The position numbers and the translations under genes were made by a program. From Podochytrium sp. JEL0797 (lineage: Eukaryota > Chytridiomycota > Chytridiomycetes > Chytridiales > Chytriomycetaceae): a stretch of DNA of 38,201 bases. The first letter of the stretch is position 1; every line of letters starts with the position of its first letter. A model generated the notes under the pieces. The model ran no database searches. It worked only from the letters and a program-made list of their open reading frames with translations, and was not told the DNA's origin. Location: NCBI GenBank assembly GCA_027596195.1, contig JADGJG010000134.1, positions 1-38,201 on the forward strand, written 5' to 3'. Below, piece by piece: positions 9,497 through 18,798 of this stretch.

Positions 9497-9600
9497 GCAA
9501 GAAGCCAATTCGGGGCCCGTGCGGTCTCATTTCGTGGCTTAAATATGACGAAATGCATGATAAGCGGTTACCTAAAAATAATGTAACATGAATTAAAAAA

Positions 9601-9716
9601 AACCAAATGCCAAAGGATTTCATTCAAGTATATTGTAATTAAGAAGAGAAATTGATATAAAATGGGGGGGGGCAAACGGGCAACCAAACATCAACAAAAC
9701 AAACAAAAACAACAAA
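9601..9716 (+). promoter_or_regulatory. Promoter of secreted-family gene 4
   Basis: Only the core is shared with the other copies: GAAATTGATATAAAA with the TATA element at 9656-9662, about 55 bp before the ATG. The distal GGATCGTATGAC block of copies 1 and 3 is not seen, so regulation may differ. Confidence 0.5.
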
Positions 9717-10460
9717 ATGCAAATCAAAACGCTCTTGTTCCTCTCTGCTGCTACTTCGCTCGTGAGCGCCAGGTTGTATCGCGGTGGCTGCGACATCAAC
9801 TATGACAAGGACGCAGGCCGCGTCGTCAGTGGCGGGTGCAACTGTGACGGCCCGTATCAGGCAGTTCAAGTGCCAGTTGTCCATGAAGAGCCTCACTGGG
9901 GTGGTCTTTGTGGAATTATTGGAGATGCTATCGGTTGTTGCGCGTCCCTCTTTAGCAGTTTGTGTTTTGGTAAGAAATTCTCTGTATTATTCTCTCCTTT
10001 AGTTCATTCTCCATTCCTCTAACTTAACTCATGGGTATCAGGTGGTGGATTCGGAGGTTTCTGTCACGCCGCGAACCTCGATCCTGTGGCCGGACAATTC
10101 CTTGCCATGAACGTGACTGCTGCCATTGGAGGACTCGACCACATTGCCCTCCAAACCGCTTCTGATGATGAGATTTCTTCTCACGTCAACGCACTTGCTC
10201 AGCAATTTGACGTTCCAGTCACTTACATTGGTAGCGTTTCGGGAGGAATGGCCGAAGTCCTGTTTTCCAAGGACTCCACCGCGTCTCCCCATTTTGGAAC
10301 CTACGTGGCCATCAACAAAGCCGTTTTCAATCCTCAAAACACGGCGTCAGCTCCTCAGAGTGAAACTGAGTCGACCGACAGCACTGCGTCGGTTGCCAAT
10401 GGTGCTGGTCTTATTGGCATTGCCGCCGGAGTCATGAGTCTGTTTGCCCTGTTTATTTGA
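9717..10460 (+). CDS. Secreted Cys-rich GPI-type protein, tandem family member 4
   Basis: Exons 9717-9969 and 10042-10460 join in phase 1 to give 223 residues. It has the signal peptide MQIKTLLFLSAATSLVSA, the family cysteines plus an extra one in GGCDINYD, FCHAANLD at the exon junction, the NVT site, SVSGGMAEVLFSKDS, a Ser/Thr-rich linker and a hydrophobic end (GVMSLFALFI) that fits a GPI signal. It is most similar to members 1 and 3. The single intron sits at the same codon in all four genes, between the Cys-rich half and the glycosylated half. Confidence 0.85.
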
Positions 10461-10865
10461 TTCATGATGAAGGGGAAAGACTCCTCTAGCTGCGATATTG
10501 CTCGGCGTCATCGTAATTTTTCCATTAAAATAATTTTGAAAAAGACGCTATTATTACAAACGCGACCGTCGAGGCCAATGTGTTTACGAGGCTGTTGCAG
10601 GTAAATTTGGATACAAGCAAGGAGGTTTGGTTTGTGCCGACGAATCCAAGCGACTCGTGGGAATGCGAGGTGGCTTGCCAAGCCCATTCTGCCACTGCGG
10701 CTCTCCTCCCAAAGTCCCCATAGTGTTGAAATTCAGTTGCTTTCTCTGCTAATATTATATTGTGATTTTGACGTGGACGTATCAATTAATAGTGAAGACC
10801 TTACTTAGCTCTTTTTTCACGTTCCAACCCCCCACCTCTCCCAATCGCTCCAAATTCAGTCGCAT
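10461..10865. other. Intergenic region, relic repeat only
   Basis: This region holds the 3' flank of the secreted array and the promoter of the F-box gene. One short element at 10671-10720 recurs near 12409. A minus-strand ORF spans much of it but looks like decayed sequence. Confidence 0.5.
10671..10720 (-). repeat. Coding-like relic repeat, copy 1
   Basis: GGCTTGCCAAGCC, a variable centre, then GCGGCT, CCTCCCAAAGTCCCC recur at 12409-12459. On the minus strand one frame reads TLGGEPQWQNGLGKP, against TLGGQPRWQPGLGKP in the other copy. The in-frame similarity suggests both descend from a protein-coding segment. Confidence 0.6.
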
Positions 10866-11852
10866 ATGGACGCCCCTTTGACCGTGATGGATCCCCAACC
10901 CGAGACTCCTGCTTCGCAGCAGCACCAGCTCGAAGCCATTCTGGCATCCCCACCCTCGCACTCAGACTCCCTTCCTCGCACTATGGCCTCGATCGAGCCT
11001 CATCTGAACGACCAGAATCCCCAGAAGCATGACACGCCCTTGATGAGTCTCCCGCCCGAACTTGTTGGCCAAATCCTTCTCTGGATCCCACCCCAGAATG
11101 CCTGGCGGTTGCGCGGTCTGTCGAAATCATTCCAAAAGCTTGTTTCGTCCACGTCGTTTGCTCGCGTGAACGTGCTTCGCTTCGTGGCCCCGCCCAGTCA
11201 AAATCGTGTCGCGCTGGTGGACTGCACAGGTTACGACCGCGATTGGTGGACATCCCATGACGACTGGCTCTACGCACACGCTCCAATGCCTTACCAAACG
11301 GCCTTCATCCAGTGCTTCATCAAAGACTTCAAATTTCTCGTATGGGACGGCGACGACGGCGCGATTCGTTTTTGGTCTGGGTTTCCGGTTGCTGTGTTTG
11401 AGTGCAAGCATCTCGTCATCTTTGGTCTCTATTGGCAAGACTGCATTTGGAGCGAGATGGAGATTCCGGATTGCTTTGGCTCGCTCGTGTCCCTGGAATG
11501 CTTGAACATGGTTGGCAACAATTTTACCGGCGTAATTCCAGCGAGCATTGGAATGTTGAAGAAGTTGAAGGAGCTGGATTTGTCTAGCAACTGCCTGGAG
11601 GGGCCGATTCCTGAAGAGCTGGGAGAATGTCGCAATTTGGAGGACCTCGATCTTTCTTGCAACCAATTTGGTGGGACGCTGCCGTGTGTGTTGATGAAGC
11701 TCGCCAAATTGAGACGGTTGAATGTCTGCAATTGTGGGTTTGTGAATCCAATACCCGTCATGCTTATCGGTTTAATGGATTGTTGGGATACGAACTGGCT
11801 TGAGGATTCACGTGAATTTGGGTTTGGGGTTCTGCCGTGGGAGGAGGCTTAA
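10866..11852 (+). CDS. F-box protein with plant-type leucine-rich repeats
   Basis: One uninterrupted exon of 328 residues. After a low-complexity N-terminus of about 55 residues comes an F-box (LMSLPPELVGQILLWIPPQN, then WRLRGLSKSFQKLV). Residues from about 210 to 305 are LRRs of the plant-type pattern LxxLDLSxNxxxGxIPxxL: ECLNMVGNNFTGVIP, LKELDLSSNCLEGPIP, LEDLDLSCNQFGGTLP, LRRLNVCNCGF. F-box proteins recruit substrates to SCF ubiquitin ligases through Skp1, with the LRRs as the usual substrate surface. The middle 100 residues (Trp/Asp-rich, DRDWWTSHDDW) match nothing I know. The absence of introns is unusual here. Confidence 0.85.
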   Translation: MDAPLTVMDPQPETPASQQHQLEAILASPPSHSDSLPRTMASIEPHLNDQNPQKHDTPLMSLPPELVGQILLWIPPQNAWRLRGLSKSFQKLVSSTSFARVNVLRFVAPPSQNRVALVDCTGYDRDWWTSHDDWLYAHAPMPYQTAFIQCFIKDFKFLVWDGDDGAIRFWSGFPVAVFECKHLVIFGLYWQDCIWSEMEIPDCFGSLVSLECLNMVGNNFTGVIPASIGMLKKLKELDLSSNCLEGPIPEELGECRNLEDLDLSCNQFGGTLPCVLMKLAKLRRLNVCNCGFVNPIPVMLIGLMDCWDTNWLEDSREFGFGVLPWEEA

Positions 11853-11881
11853 TAACATGATTGCTTTGCAAAAACAATTGA

Positions 11882-12070
11882 AATCGGACCTCGGGCATCG
11901 AGCATCGAGCCACCTACAAATCCGATCGTCCGCAGGCAGAGCAGCAGCGCGCGGTGCTCGTTGCCGACAAGGTGGTTCTCCGATCCGACGCGTTCACCTT
12001 TTACGGCTACTCCCCTCCGCGGACGGTTCCCTGGTTGGGATGTCTCGTTAGATTTTTAATCATCGCATAA
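11882..12070 (+). pseudogene. Possible relic of a SOUL heme-binding-type C-terminus
   Basis: One open frame reads EQQRAVLVADKVVLRSDAF and ends TFYGYSPPRTVPWL before a stop. The YGYSPPxTxPxL end recalls the C-terminal GYxPPWTxPFLRRNEV motif of SOUL/heme-binding proteins, but the RRNEV part is replaced by GCLVRF. There is no ATG or domain body upstream, since the F-box gene ends 30 bp before. I read it as a remnant; the family call rests on one short motif. Confidence 0.4.
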
Positions 12071-12408
12071 ATGAAATACACAAAGCAATGTTGCCATTTG
12101 CTTTTCCGCCCAAGCACATCGAAAAGTGAAAACAGGAAGAAGGGGGGGGCCGACGCGTCCGCGGCAGCCATGAGCATGCCAACTGACCAGTTGGTGCAAA
12201 TTCGCGAAGGGCCACCACTCACCGTTGTCTACTCGGACAAGCGGCATTCTTGATGAGGCAATCCAGACGCGTTTGTCCTGTATGAATACACCTCCCATTC
12301 CTCAGCAGCAAAAGTGTGTATTCCCGAAAAATGAATATCTCCTATCGCAACTTACATTTAGAGATTCCATGCAAACACGTGCGCGTTTTTGTCAAACGGA
12401 AAAATTCT

Positions 12409-12459
12409 GGCTTGCCAAGCCCAGGCTGCCACCGCGGCTGGCCTCCCAAAGTCCCCGTA
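12409..12459 (-). repeat. Coding-like relic repeat, copy 2
   Basis: Partner of 10671-10720, lying 1.7 kb away on the other side of the F-box gene. The minus-strand frame reads TLGGQPRWQPGLGKP. Confidence 0.6.
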
Positions 12460-12485
12460 AAATCCGCCACAAACTTCTTTAAAAT

Positions 12486-12849
12486 ATGGTCTACACGATC
12501 GTCGTGCACCTTTACGCCAAAGACGACGCCGAGAGTATCGCGAAGCTGTCTGCCAAGCTCGTCGAAGCGAGCAAAGTGTACTCGCAGGACAAGGAAACGA
12601 TCTCGTGGTTCGTGATGCAGGACCATATTGATCCGCGTGCGTTCACGATTGTGGAGAGATACGAGCAAGAGAGTGTGAGTGTGTCTTTCTTGCTGCTGTT
12701 TTGATCGCATGGATCACACGCACTCATCACCCAAATTGCAGTCGCAGCAATACCACCTCGGCAACCCGTACTGGAAGACGTTTGATCCCTACGTGATTCC
12801 CCTCCTCGAGAAGCCAATGGATCTTCGTCGATTCCATGAGCTCGTGTGA
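12486..12849 (+). CDS. ABM-like dimeric alpha/beta-barrel protein, copy 1
   Basis: Exons 12486-12674 and 12742-12849, joined in phase 0, give 98 residues. The compact beta-alpha-beta pattern (TIVVHLYAKDD, then KLSAKLVEASKVYSQDKET, ISWFVMQDHIDPRAFTIVERYE) followed by QQYHLGNPYWKTF is typical of the antibiotic-biosynthesis-monooxygenase (ABM) superfamily. Such proteins form dimers around a small hydrophobic pocket and are often cofactor-free oxygenases, but many have no known substrate. There is no targeting signal, so it is probably cytosolic. A paralog with the same intron position lies 216 bp downstream. Confidence 0.85.
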
Positions 12850-13064
12850 GGGATCGTGACAGGTGTCGCGATCTTTGATAATGGAAAGTCTCTGGAGGTC
12901 AAAGTGCTCTTGCCTCGAAATAAACAAACACTCCTGTTATCGCATCGAATCAAATCGCGCATTTGAATTGACGCGATATTGATTAATAATGAGTTGATTG
13001 TCTGAAGTGGAAATCACTTCCAAGGATTTAGAAAACATTCTGAAACCGCTATCACTTCATTCAC

Positions 13065-13420
13065 ATGGTCCACACCCTCGTTGTCCACCTTTACGCCAAA
13101 GACGATGCCGAATGCATCGCCAAGATCTCTGCCAAGCTCTCTGAAGTCAGCAAGATCTATATCAAAGACCAGGAAACGCTGTCGTGGTTCGTGATGCAGG
13201 ACCACGTCGATCCTCGCTCATTTACGATCGTGGAGAGATACGAGCAGGAGAGTGTACGTGTGCTCCCATACCCAACTGCCGGGGTTAGAGAACTGACTCA
13301 TTCTCCCAACAGTCCCTCCAAATCCACGTTGCCAACCCCACCTACAAGGCTTTTGGTATTTTCATGGCGCCATTGCTCGAGAGGCCGTATGAAGTACGCA
13401 GATTCAACGAGCTTGCGTAA
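13065..13420 (+). CDS. ABM-like dimeric alpha/beta-barrel protein, copy 2
   Basis: Exons 13065-13253 and 13313-13420 have exactly the lengths of copy 1 (189 and 108 bp) and give 98 residues. Exon 1 is highly similar (VVHLYAKDDAECIAKISAKL, WFVMQDHVDPRSFTIVERYE). Exon 2 has diverged: QIHVANPTYKAFGIFMAPL replaces the HLGNPYWKTFDPYVIPL region of copy 1. Since the C-terminal strand-helix shapes the ligand pocket in ABM folds, substrate change is possible. A tandem duplication is clear. Confidence 0.85.
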
Positions 13421-13578
13421 ACCTCGCGATGGAAAAGTTGAAAGAATGCCAGTTATCCTCCGCCACGTATTACCAATACCCTTCTCCCAATGCATTGTAT
13501 TCCGAATAAATGCACCGTTGTTCTCCATCTGTTCAGTTTTCAGGTCGAAAGGGAAAAAAGCGACGCAAACAGTTTGCC

Positions 13579-15304
13579 ATGTCAACCGTTTCCTTCCTCG
13601 CCGGCACCGCCGCCCCGGCACCCGTCCCCGGCCACTTCATCAGCCCCAGCTATGTGGGATTCTCGACCGAAGAACCTTGCATTGGCCAGTCTCCATATGT
13701 CGCAAGCGGAGCTCCCAACCCCACCCTTCTCAACATCCTCAACGCTCTCGCAAATCGCACCTCACAGCAGTTCCCGTTTCCGTTACGCATCGGTGGCAAC
13801 TCGGCTGATCTGCTATGGTACACTGGAACCTCGGGCGTGTCTCCCTATCCCAACGCAACGTGCGAAGTGAGTCCTAATCAATTCCTGCGGCACGCGCGAC
13901 TAACCCAGTTTTGAAAATTCCAATTTCCAAGGTAAACTCAGCCGCAATGCAAAATATATCAAGCTTCTATTCCGCGCTTACCGTTCCCGTCAGTGTTTCC
14001 GTCGGTGTGTCAATGACCCCTGCAAATTCCACGGCCCAGATCTCCATGGCCACCCAATTCCTCACTGGCGCCGTGTTTCCAAACTGGTCCCAAACGCAAC
14101 TGGTTGCTGTCGAATTGGGAAATGAGCCTGAGAATTGGGTCCAAAACGGATTGCGCCCAGGTGCTCCGTTCAACATTTCCACAGACTATCCGACAGAGGC
14201 CAACACGCTCGCTGCCGGAATTCTGTCCAACTTGGGTACTACACGCTCGTTTCAAATTATGGCACCCGGCTCCAACCTGAACCAAGCGGACGGCAGGTCC
14301 ATCATTCGGTCATATATCGCGACGGCTCCCAAAGCCAACCCGATCGCGATTCACTATTACGCGTTGAGTGGAAGTGTCCAGAGCCCGACCCCCCCAACTC
14401 CGAACGACCTTCTCCTCCGTCCAACGGATACAACCTTTTCCTTCCTCACCTCAGTTTACGCGTCAGGATACACATTCGTATTAGGAGAAACAAACTCGCG
14501 TTCGAGCGGCGGCCTCACCGGCATCTCCGATATTTTCGCTTCAACACTCTGGTCTCTAGACCACCTCGCCACCTCCGCTTGGAGCGGCTTCAGCGGCGCA
14601 TGGTTCCACGGCGGAGTGCACGGATCCCCAGCGTCTTCGTTTTCAAATATCAACGGAATCCCCGTTTCCTCTATCGGAACATACAGTCCAATCGTTGTCA
14701 GCAACAGCAATCCATCCATCATCAACGTCCGTCCCGAATTTTACGGTCTTCTCGGGTTCCAACGCGCCCTCAACTGGATCGGCACAAGCAAAATTAGTGT
14801 GATTCGTGGGGGTGGCGACCAACTTGTCCGTGATGCAAGTGTGGGAGTCAAATATTTCGCGTTGACGGATTCCTCCAACCCGGCGAGATGGTCTGGGATC
14901 CTCATCAACAAGAACAACACGGACACGACGCTCCACTTTGGAGCTCCAGCGGGTGGATCCATCGACCCAGGTTCGTTTTATTGCACTTGAGGCAGATTTC
15001 TGATTCCTTTTTGTTTTGGCCCCCCATAGTCGTGATTGAGCGGATTCAAGCCAACGGAGACGTCACCGCCGTCACAGGGATCACAATCGCCGGACAAACG
15101 TTTGACGGAACGACGGACGGACACATTCTTGGTTCGTATTCGGTAGAAACCGTGTCTGCCACGAACGCATCGTATTCCGTGACTCTGCCGGCGTATTCGG
15201 CAGCGATTCTGTTTGGTGGATCACAGAGCGCCAAATCTTCGAATTCTGCGCCCCTTGCTGCTTCCTTCAGCTGCTTCGTCGCCCTTATTCTGTTTCTCTG
15301 TTAA
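13579..15304 (+). CDS. GH79-type glycoside hydrolase with GPI-like tail
   Basis: Exons 13579-13866, 13932-14970 and 15030-15304 give about 533 residues. The family pattern is clear: SYVGFSTE near the N-terminus, LRIGGNSADLLWY, ELGNEPENW (acid/base Glu near 161) and YTFVLGETNS (nucleophile Glu near 282), then GISDIFASTLWSLDHL. These match GH79 beta-glucuronidase-like enzymes, which release glucuronic or 4-O-methyl-glucuronic acid from glycans such as arabinogalactan. The last 15 residues (AASFSCFVALILFLC) after a Ser-rich stretch look like a GPI signal. A good signal peptide is not visible at the chosen ATG; an upstream in-frame ATG at 13510 adds only basic residues, so an unseen first exon is possible. 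Confidence 0.85.
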
Positions 15305-15613
15305 TTAAAAGAAAGATCTAACCCGGAATACAATTGCCACCACGTTTTCCTTCATTTCGCAGCTGTCTGACGTTAAGCGGGAACCCTGTATCTAGGAAAT
15401 ATCACGATTTGGAACGCGTCGAATGCGTTCGTCGATGAAGCGCGTCACACCAAAATATGGCGACGAACAATTCCGCACATCCCACCAGCACAATCCTTCC
15501 CCAATATTCGAGAGCAATAGTTCGCATTTATTAATGGCGTAAACACGCGCTATGCGCTCGAAAACAGTCTGCTGGTGCCAAACGCGCACCTCAACGACTT
15601 CATGACGAATCGC
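15305..15613. other. Convergent intergenic region, nothing recognised
   Basis: These 309 bp separate the 3' ends of the GH79 gene and the P1 gene. A minus-strand ORF is open but starts 25 bp past the P1 stop and resembles nothing I know. Confidence 0.5.
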
Positions 15614-16161
15614 TTAATCGAAGAGACCGAATCCCATGTCGTCATCAGACTCCTCCTTCTCCTCCTCCTTCTCCTTGGTGGCCTCAGCAGGCGCAGCAGC
15701 GGCAGCACCTCCAGTGGCAGCAACGGCTCCCGCGGGGGCGGCACCGGCACCAGCACCAGATCCGGCAGCAAAGAGGAGGGCAGCAATGTCCTTTCCTTCA
15801 AGGGCCTTGGCAAAGAGGGAGGGCCAGATGGACTCGACCTCGACTCCGGCGGCGGCAACGAGGGTGGAGATTTTGTCGGCCTGGAATAAGTAGGCTGATG
15901 AGTATAATGGAATGCATTGGAGGGGTGATGTTGATGCGTATGGGTTGGGTGGGTTCGCAGGTGGATCAGAGGTTTCGATTCGGGTCGGGATCGATCCAAA
16001 GAGATGGCATCGCACCCTCACACTCATCCATCCCCACCACGCCCGCCCATCCCATCGCCATCGCCATCCGCCCAGCGCATACGTACAGTGATTTCGAGTC
16101 CGTCATCCTGGAGGATGAGGGCGGCATAGACCATGGCGGCGTCGGTGTTGGAGAGGCTCAT
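15614..16161 (-). CDS. RPP1: 60S acidic ribosomal protein P1
   Basis: On the minus strand, exon 1 is 16161-16087 and exon 2 is 15880-15614, with a 206 bp intron, giving 113 residues. The N-terminal helical dimerisation domain reads [20 protein letters not shown], then [15 protein letters not shown] and [14 protein letters not shown]. An Ala/Gly/Pro hinge follows, and the invariant acidic tail [13 protein letters not shown] closes it. P1 pairs with P2 and binds P0 to form the ribosomal stalk, which recruits elongation factors. Length and tail match the family; the first methionine fits the usual P1 start. The intron is longer than most in this window, as is common in ribosomal protein genes. 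Confidence 0.95.
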
Positions 16162-16259
16162 CGTTGGATTCCAAACGGTTTAACGAAGTTCGAAAAATTC
16201 GGGTAAGAAATCTGAAGCCTTGTTTCGGGGCGTGAGGGGGCCGTTGGGTCTCTGTCAAG

Positions 16260-16496
16260 TTACTCTCTCTTTTTTTTAAATATAGGCAGAGGTATGTGCA
16301 GATCGGGAGCAATTTGGAATCCTCCAACAACGCGGTACGCGGTCGTCCAAGCACTTGTCGCGTTCCAAATCAGCCCTCCAACGATCGCGAATTCTTCAAC
16401 CAGAACTAGCACGGAGATGAAAGCGTTTTCGACACTCCTGAGCATGTGCCGGAGGGTGGGGGGTAAATTGGACCGAGATGAAGTGGGATTCCACAT
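16260..16496 (-). pseudogene. Coding-like fragment with hydrophobic stretch
   Basis: A minus-strand frame contains SVENAFISVLVLVEEFAIVG, then GLIWNATSAWTTAYRVVGG. It looks like one or two membrane helices with a natural composition. It has no clear splice partners, and I recognise no family. It could equally be an exon of a gene I failed to assemble. Confidence 0.3.
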
Positions 16497-16544
16497 TCGA
16501 AAAATTGAATCAACCGTGGCCTATTTTTGAAACGCTCTGTCAGA

Positions 16545-16801
16545 AAAACGCTGGTGGCAGTATGTCGACAAGGGATGGTCCACCCTGTATACGGCGCGTG
16601 CGGATTTCAGTTCTCCATTCCCTTCCAAGTCGGCGACGCGCGCCGTTGGATGCTCACGTCGCAACGAATGTTGCCATCATTTGACCCGCGTTTGAAACTG
16701 TTTGCGATGAGCATCATGGGTTACGTTTTGAACCACGCGTTTCAATCATACCCACGGAGCGTTTGGGCTTGAGAGACATGTCGTTTGAGGTGATTCCGTA
16801 G
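16545..16801 (+). pseudogene. Frameshifted coding-like fragment
   Basis: Protein-like sequence continues across three frames: KRWWQYVDKGWSTLYTAR, then DARRWMLTSQRMLPSFDPRL with KLFAMSIMGYVLNHAFQ, then IIPTERLGLRDMSFEVIP before a stop. The frame changes have no plausible introns between them (the candidates are about 30 bp). I infer a decayed gene of unknown family. Confidence 0.35.
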
Positions 16802-16900
16802 TCCAACCTGTTTGGACTTGTCTGGCATCAGGCACAGGTGGCAGTGATTGGAGAAATTAACCTCAACTTCCTTGTTCGATCTCGACATCGAAATTAACAT

Positions 16901-17055
16901 CTATCGCGTCGCGTTTTCCTTTTCAATCATCGCGTTCACGAGAAAATCAAACACACTCTGCGGACTGCGATGACGAATATGGAGGACAATTGAACCATCC
17001 AGAATACTTCTCCATGTGGCGGCCACATCCTCATCAACGCACAGCGGGAAAAAAA
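16901..17055 (-). pseudogene. Coding-like C-terminal fragment
   Basis: A minus-strand frame reads CVDEDVAATWRSILDGSIVL, then HIRHRSPQSVFDFLVNAMIE, and stops at 16901. The composition is protein-like but it lacks a start and upstream exons. The family is not recognised. Confidence 0.3.
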
Positions 17056-17221
17056 CTCAAATAATACCAAACCGCAAACGTCGGAGAAAACTACAATTAT
17101 AATTTATGAGGCCATGAAACAACGAACAACGCGGGTTTAAACAACGCAAAAATAAAAAAAGGAGGTGGAGTGATACGAGTGGTGGTGAGGTTGTTGGACG
17201 GTTCTGGACTATCGGTGACGT

Positions 17222-17828
17222 TTACTCGGCCTTCTTGGATGATCCTGAGATCTGCGCATAGTACGGGGCAACAAGGTTGTAGAGAGTTTTGGCGCCCTGT
17301 GATTTCAAAGTCAGCAGCTGTGCAAATTGACAACAAATTGGGTGCTAATAAAACACGTACCAAGTACTGCGGGAAGAACATCCAGCTCACGAGAATCAAC
17401 TTCTGTGCCCACCAGTACGGGTTGTAGTACAGAATCGAGTCGTACACGAGGTCCTCGATGAGGTCAATCACGCTGAGCACGAGGAAGTAGAAACCGAACG
17501 TTTTCATCGTGTCCACGTCGCCCTTCTGGGCTGCCTCGAGGAAACGCACGGCAGGGACAACAGTGGCGATCATGTTTGTTGTGAAGACGTGGAGGACGTT
17601 GAACAAAACTGAGATGGAGACGAAGAGGACTCCGACGAGGGCGATCAAGACCTGCGGGTGGCAAGTGGGGTTAGAATCCGTACACGGTAACTGGTATTAT
17701 GTGCGGTACTTTACCTTGTCAACCTTGGTCTTCTCCTGGATGGTGTTGAGAGCTTGGTATTGCGACAAGTGCGTGTCGATCTGCTTGCGGTAGACTTCGA
17801 TGGCGGGCGGGAGCGGTGGGAGCGACAT
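17222..17828 (-). CDS. YOP1: Yop1/REEP (TB2/DP1/HVA22) ER membrane-shaping protein
   Basis: Exons on the minus strand are 17828-17715, 17651-17361 and 17296-17222, all joining in phase 0, to give 159 residues. The TB2/DP1/HVA22 core is seen as two hydrophobic hairpins: VLIALVGVLFVSISVLFNVL and later FLVLSVIDLIEDLV, with TFGFYFLVLSVID, YNPYWWAQKLILVSWMFFPQY and a C-terminal GAKTLYNLVAPYYAQI helix. Family members wedge into the cytosolic leaflet of the ER and, with reticulons, stabilise tubules. Length is close to yeast Yop1 (about 180). The C-terminal amphipathic helix is present but the tail after it is short. Confidence 0.92.
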
Positions 17829-18260
17829 TATACTGTGGGGGTTGGGTGGGGGGTGAGCGAACGGGAGTCACTGCGGTGGGTCAGGACACGAACATGTTCT
17901 TTTTTGGGGAGCCAATTTGTGCTTCGTTGTTTTTCGGGCATGCCTCGCCTTCCATCTCCATTGTTCCATCTCCACAAATTGGATACTCCCCAGGCATTTG
18001 TTGTGAGTGCTCGTGTGGGAATATCCGTGGGAACACGTGGGAGTGGGTGGGTGTGGAAGGTCCTGGAGGGTTCCTTGCTCGAGAAAGTAAGTCGGGCTTG
18101 GGTGGGCTTGGTTCTTCGCCACACACCAATAATGCATTCGCACGCGTTGTCTATGTATTTCTCGGTTATCGCGTTCACAGCATTTTGGGGATTCGAAAGC
18201 GAATATTGGGAAACAACTTGAACTCCGATTGGCAAACAAAAAAAAACATTGAAATCACAC
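17829..18260. other. Divergent promoter region
   Basis: These 432 bp lie between the starts of the Yop1-like gene (minus) and the first TMEM14 gene (plus) and must contain both promoters. Overlapping ORFs are open here but have no family resemblance. No clear TATA box stands out. Confidence 0.5.
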
Positions 18261-18798
18261 ATGGTGAGACGCTTAGCCGATACTTTGAAACCCGCAGGAC
18301 TCATGCGCTAAACACACCCTCACTGCATAGGCTGACCACTTGGCAAACACTCTCGCTGCCGTCTGTAAGCCAAGGCCCTCGGTTTCTTTCCGACCACTAC
18401 GCATTCATTTGTTTTGACTCTCACGCGATATCCCATTCTCCAGGCACATTCGGAGGAATCATGGGATACGTTAAGGGCCGATCGATGCTTTCTCTTGGTG
18501 CCGGACTTGGCTTCGGAACTCTCTATGCCGTCTCAGGGTGAGTGAGTTATTTCTCGCTTTTTCGATCTTCTGTTTTGATTCTTTTCGCCTGGTTTCCCCG
18601 TGATTCAGCAACTTGATCCGAAAGAACGCAGAGTATGGCCAGGAACTCGCACTCGCGACGTCTTTGGTGTTGCTGGGTGCTGTGGGCCCACGTGCCTTGA
18701 CTACGCGCAAACGGGTTCCCGTTGTGATGGGGACGCTGGGGTTGGTTTCGAGTGGATATTTCGCGAGGAAGGTTTATCAGAACGTGTATGGCGTATGA
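18261..18798 (+). CDS. TMEM14 family small membrane protein, copy 1
   Basis: Four exons: 18261-18263 (only the ATG), 18331-18364, 18444-18537 and 18609-18798, giving 106 residues. The join yields MADHLANTLAAVCTFGGIMG, then YVKGRSMLSLGAGLGFGTLY, which fits the TMEM14 start (GGIxGYxKxxSxxSLxAGLxxG). Later come LALATSLVLLGAVGPRA and KRVPVVMGTLGLVSSGYF, giving four short hydrophobic segments. TMEM14 proteins are mitochondrial or ER inner-membrane proteins; human TMEM14C is linked to protoporphyrin import and plant FAX proteins to fatty-acid export. The alternative start at 18461 would cut off the first helix. A convergent paralog has the same exon plan. Confidence 0.85.

Larger units (their letters stand above)
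8953..9600. other. Spacer between family genes 3 and 4
   Basis: No gene is supported. Two decayed spacer-repeat copies lie at 9250-9305 and 9440-9496, about 190 bp apart, showing that this spacer itself has duplicated. Confidence 0.55.
11853..12485. other. Intergenic region with two relics
   Basis: No intact gene is supported. It holds a possible SOUL-domain relic (11882-12070) and the second copy of the coding-like repeat (12409-12459). The last part is the promoter of the first ABM gene. Confidence 0.5.
16162..17221. other. Gene-poor 1 kb with decayed coding-like fragments
   Basis: This region lies between the P1 start and the 3' end of the Yop1-like gene. No complete gene is supported. 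Three fragments that look like former coding sequence are listed separately. The first part should hold the P1 promoter. Confidence 0.5.

Noticed and set aside
5528..9716. CRISPR-like or transposon interpretation of the spacer repeats
   Set aside because: The copies are few, irregularly spaced and diverged, with no terminal inverted repeats, target duplications or transposase; they travel with the duplicated genes.
13298..13621. Minus-strand ORF between the ABM and GH79 genes
   Set aside because: It overlaps the exon 2 region of ABM copy 2 and the GH79 start in antisense, with no recognisable domain.
14135..14797. Plus-strand 220-codon ORF inside the GH79 gene
   Set aside because: It is a shifted frame of the GH79 second exon, Arg- and Pro-rich and without motifs.
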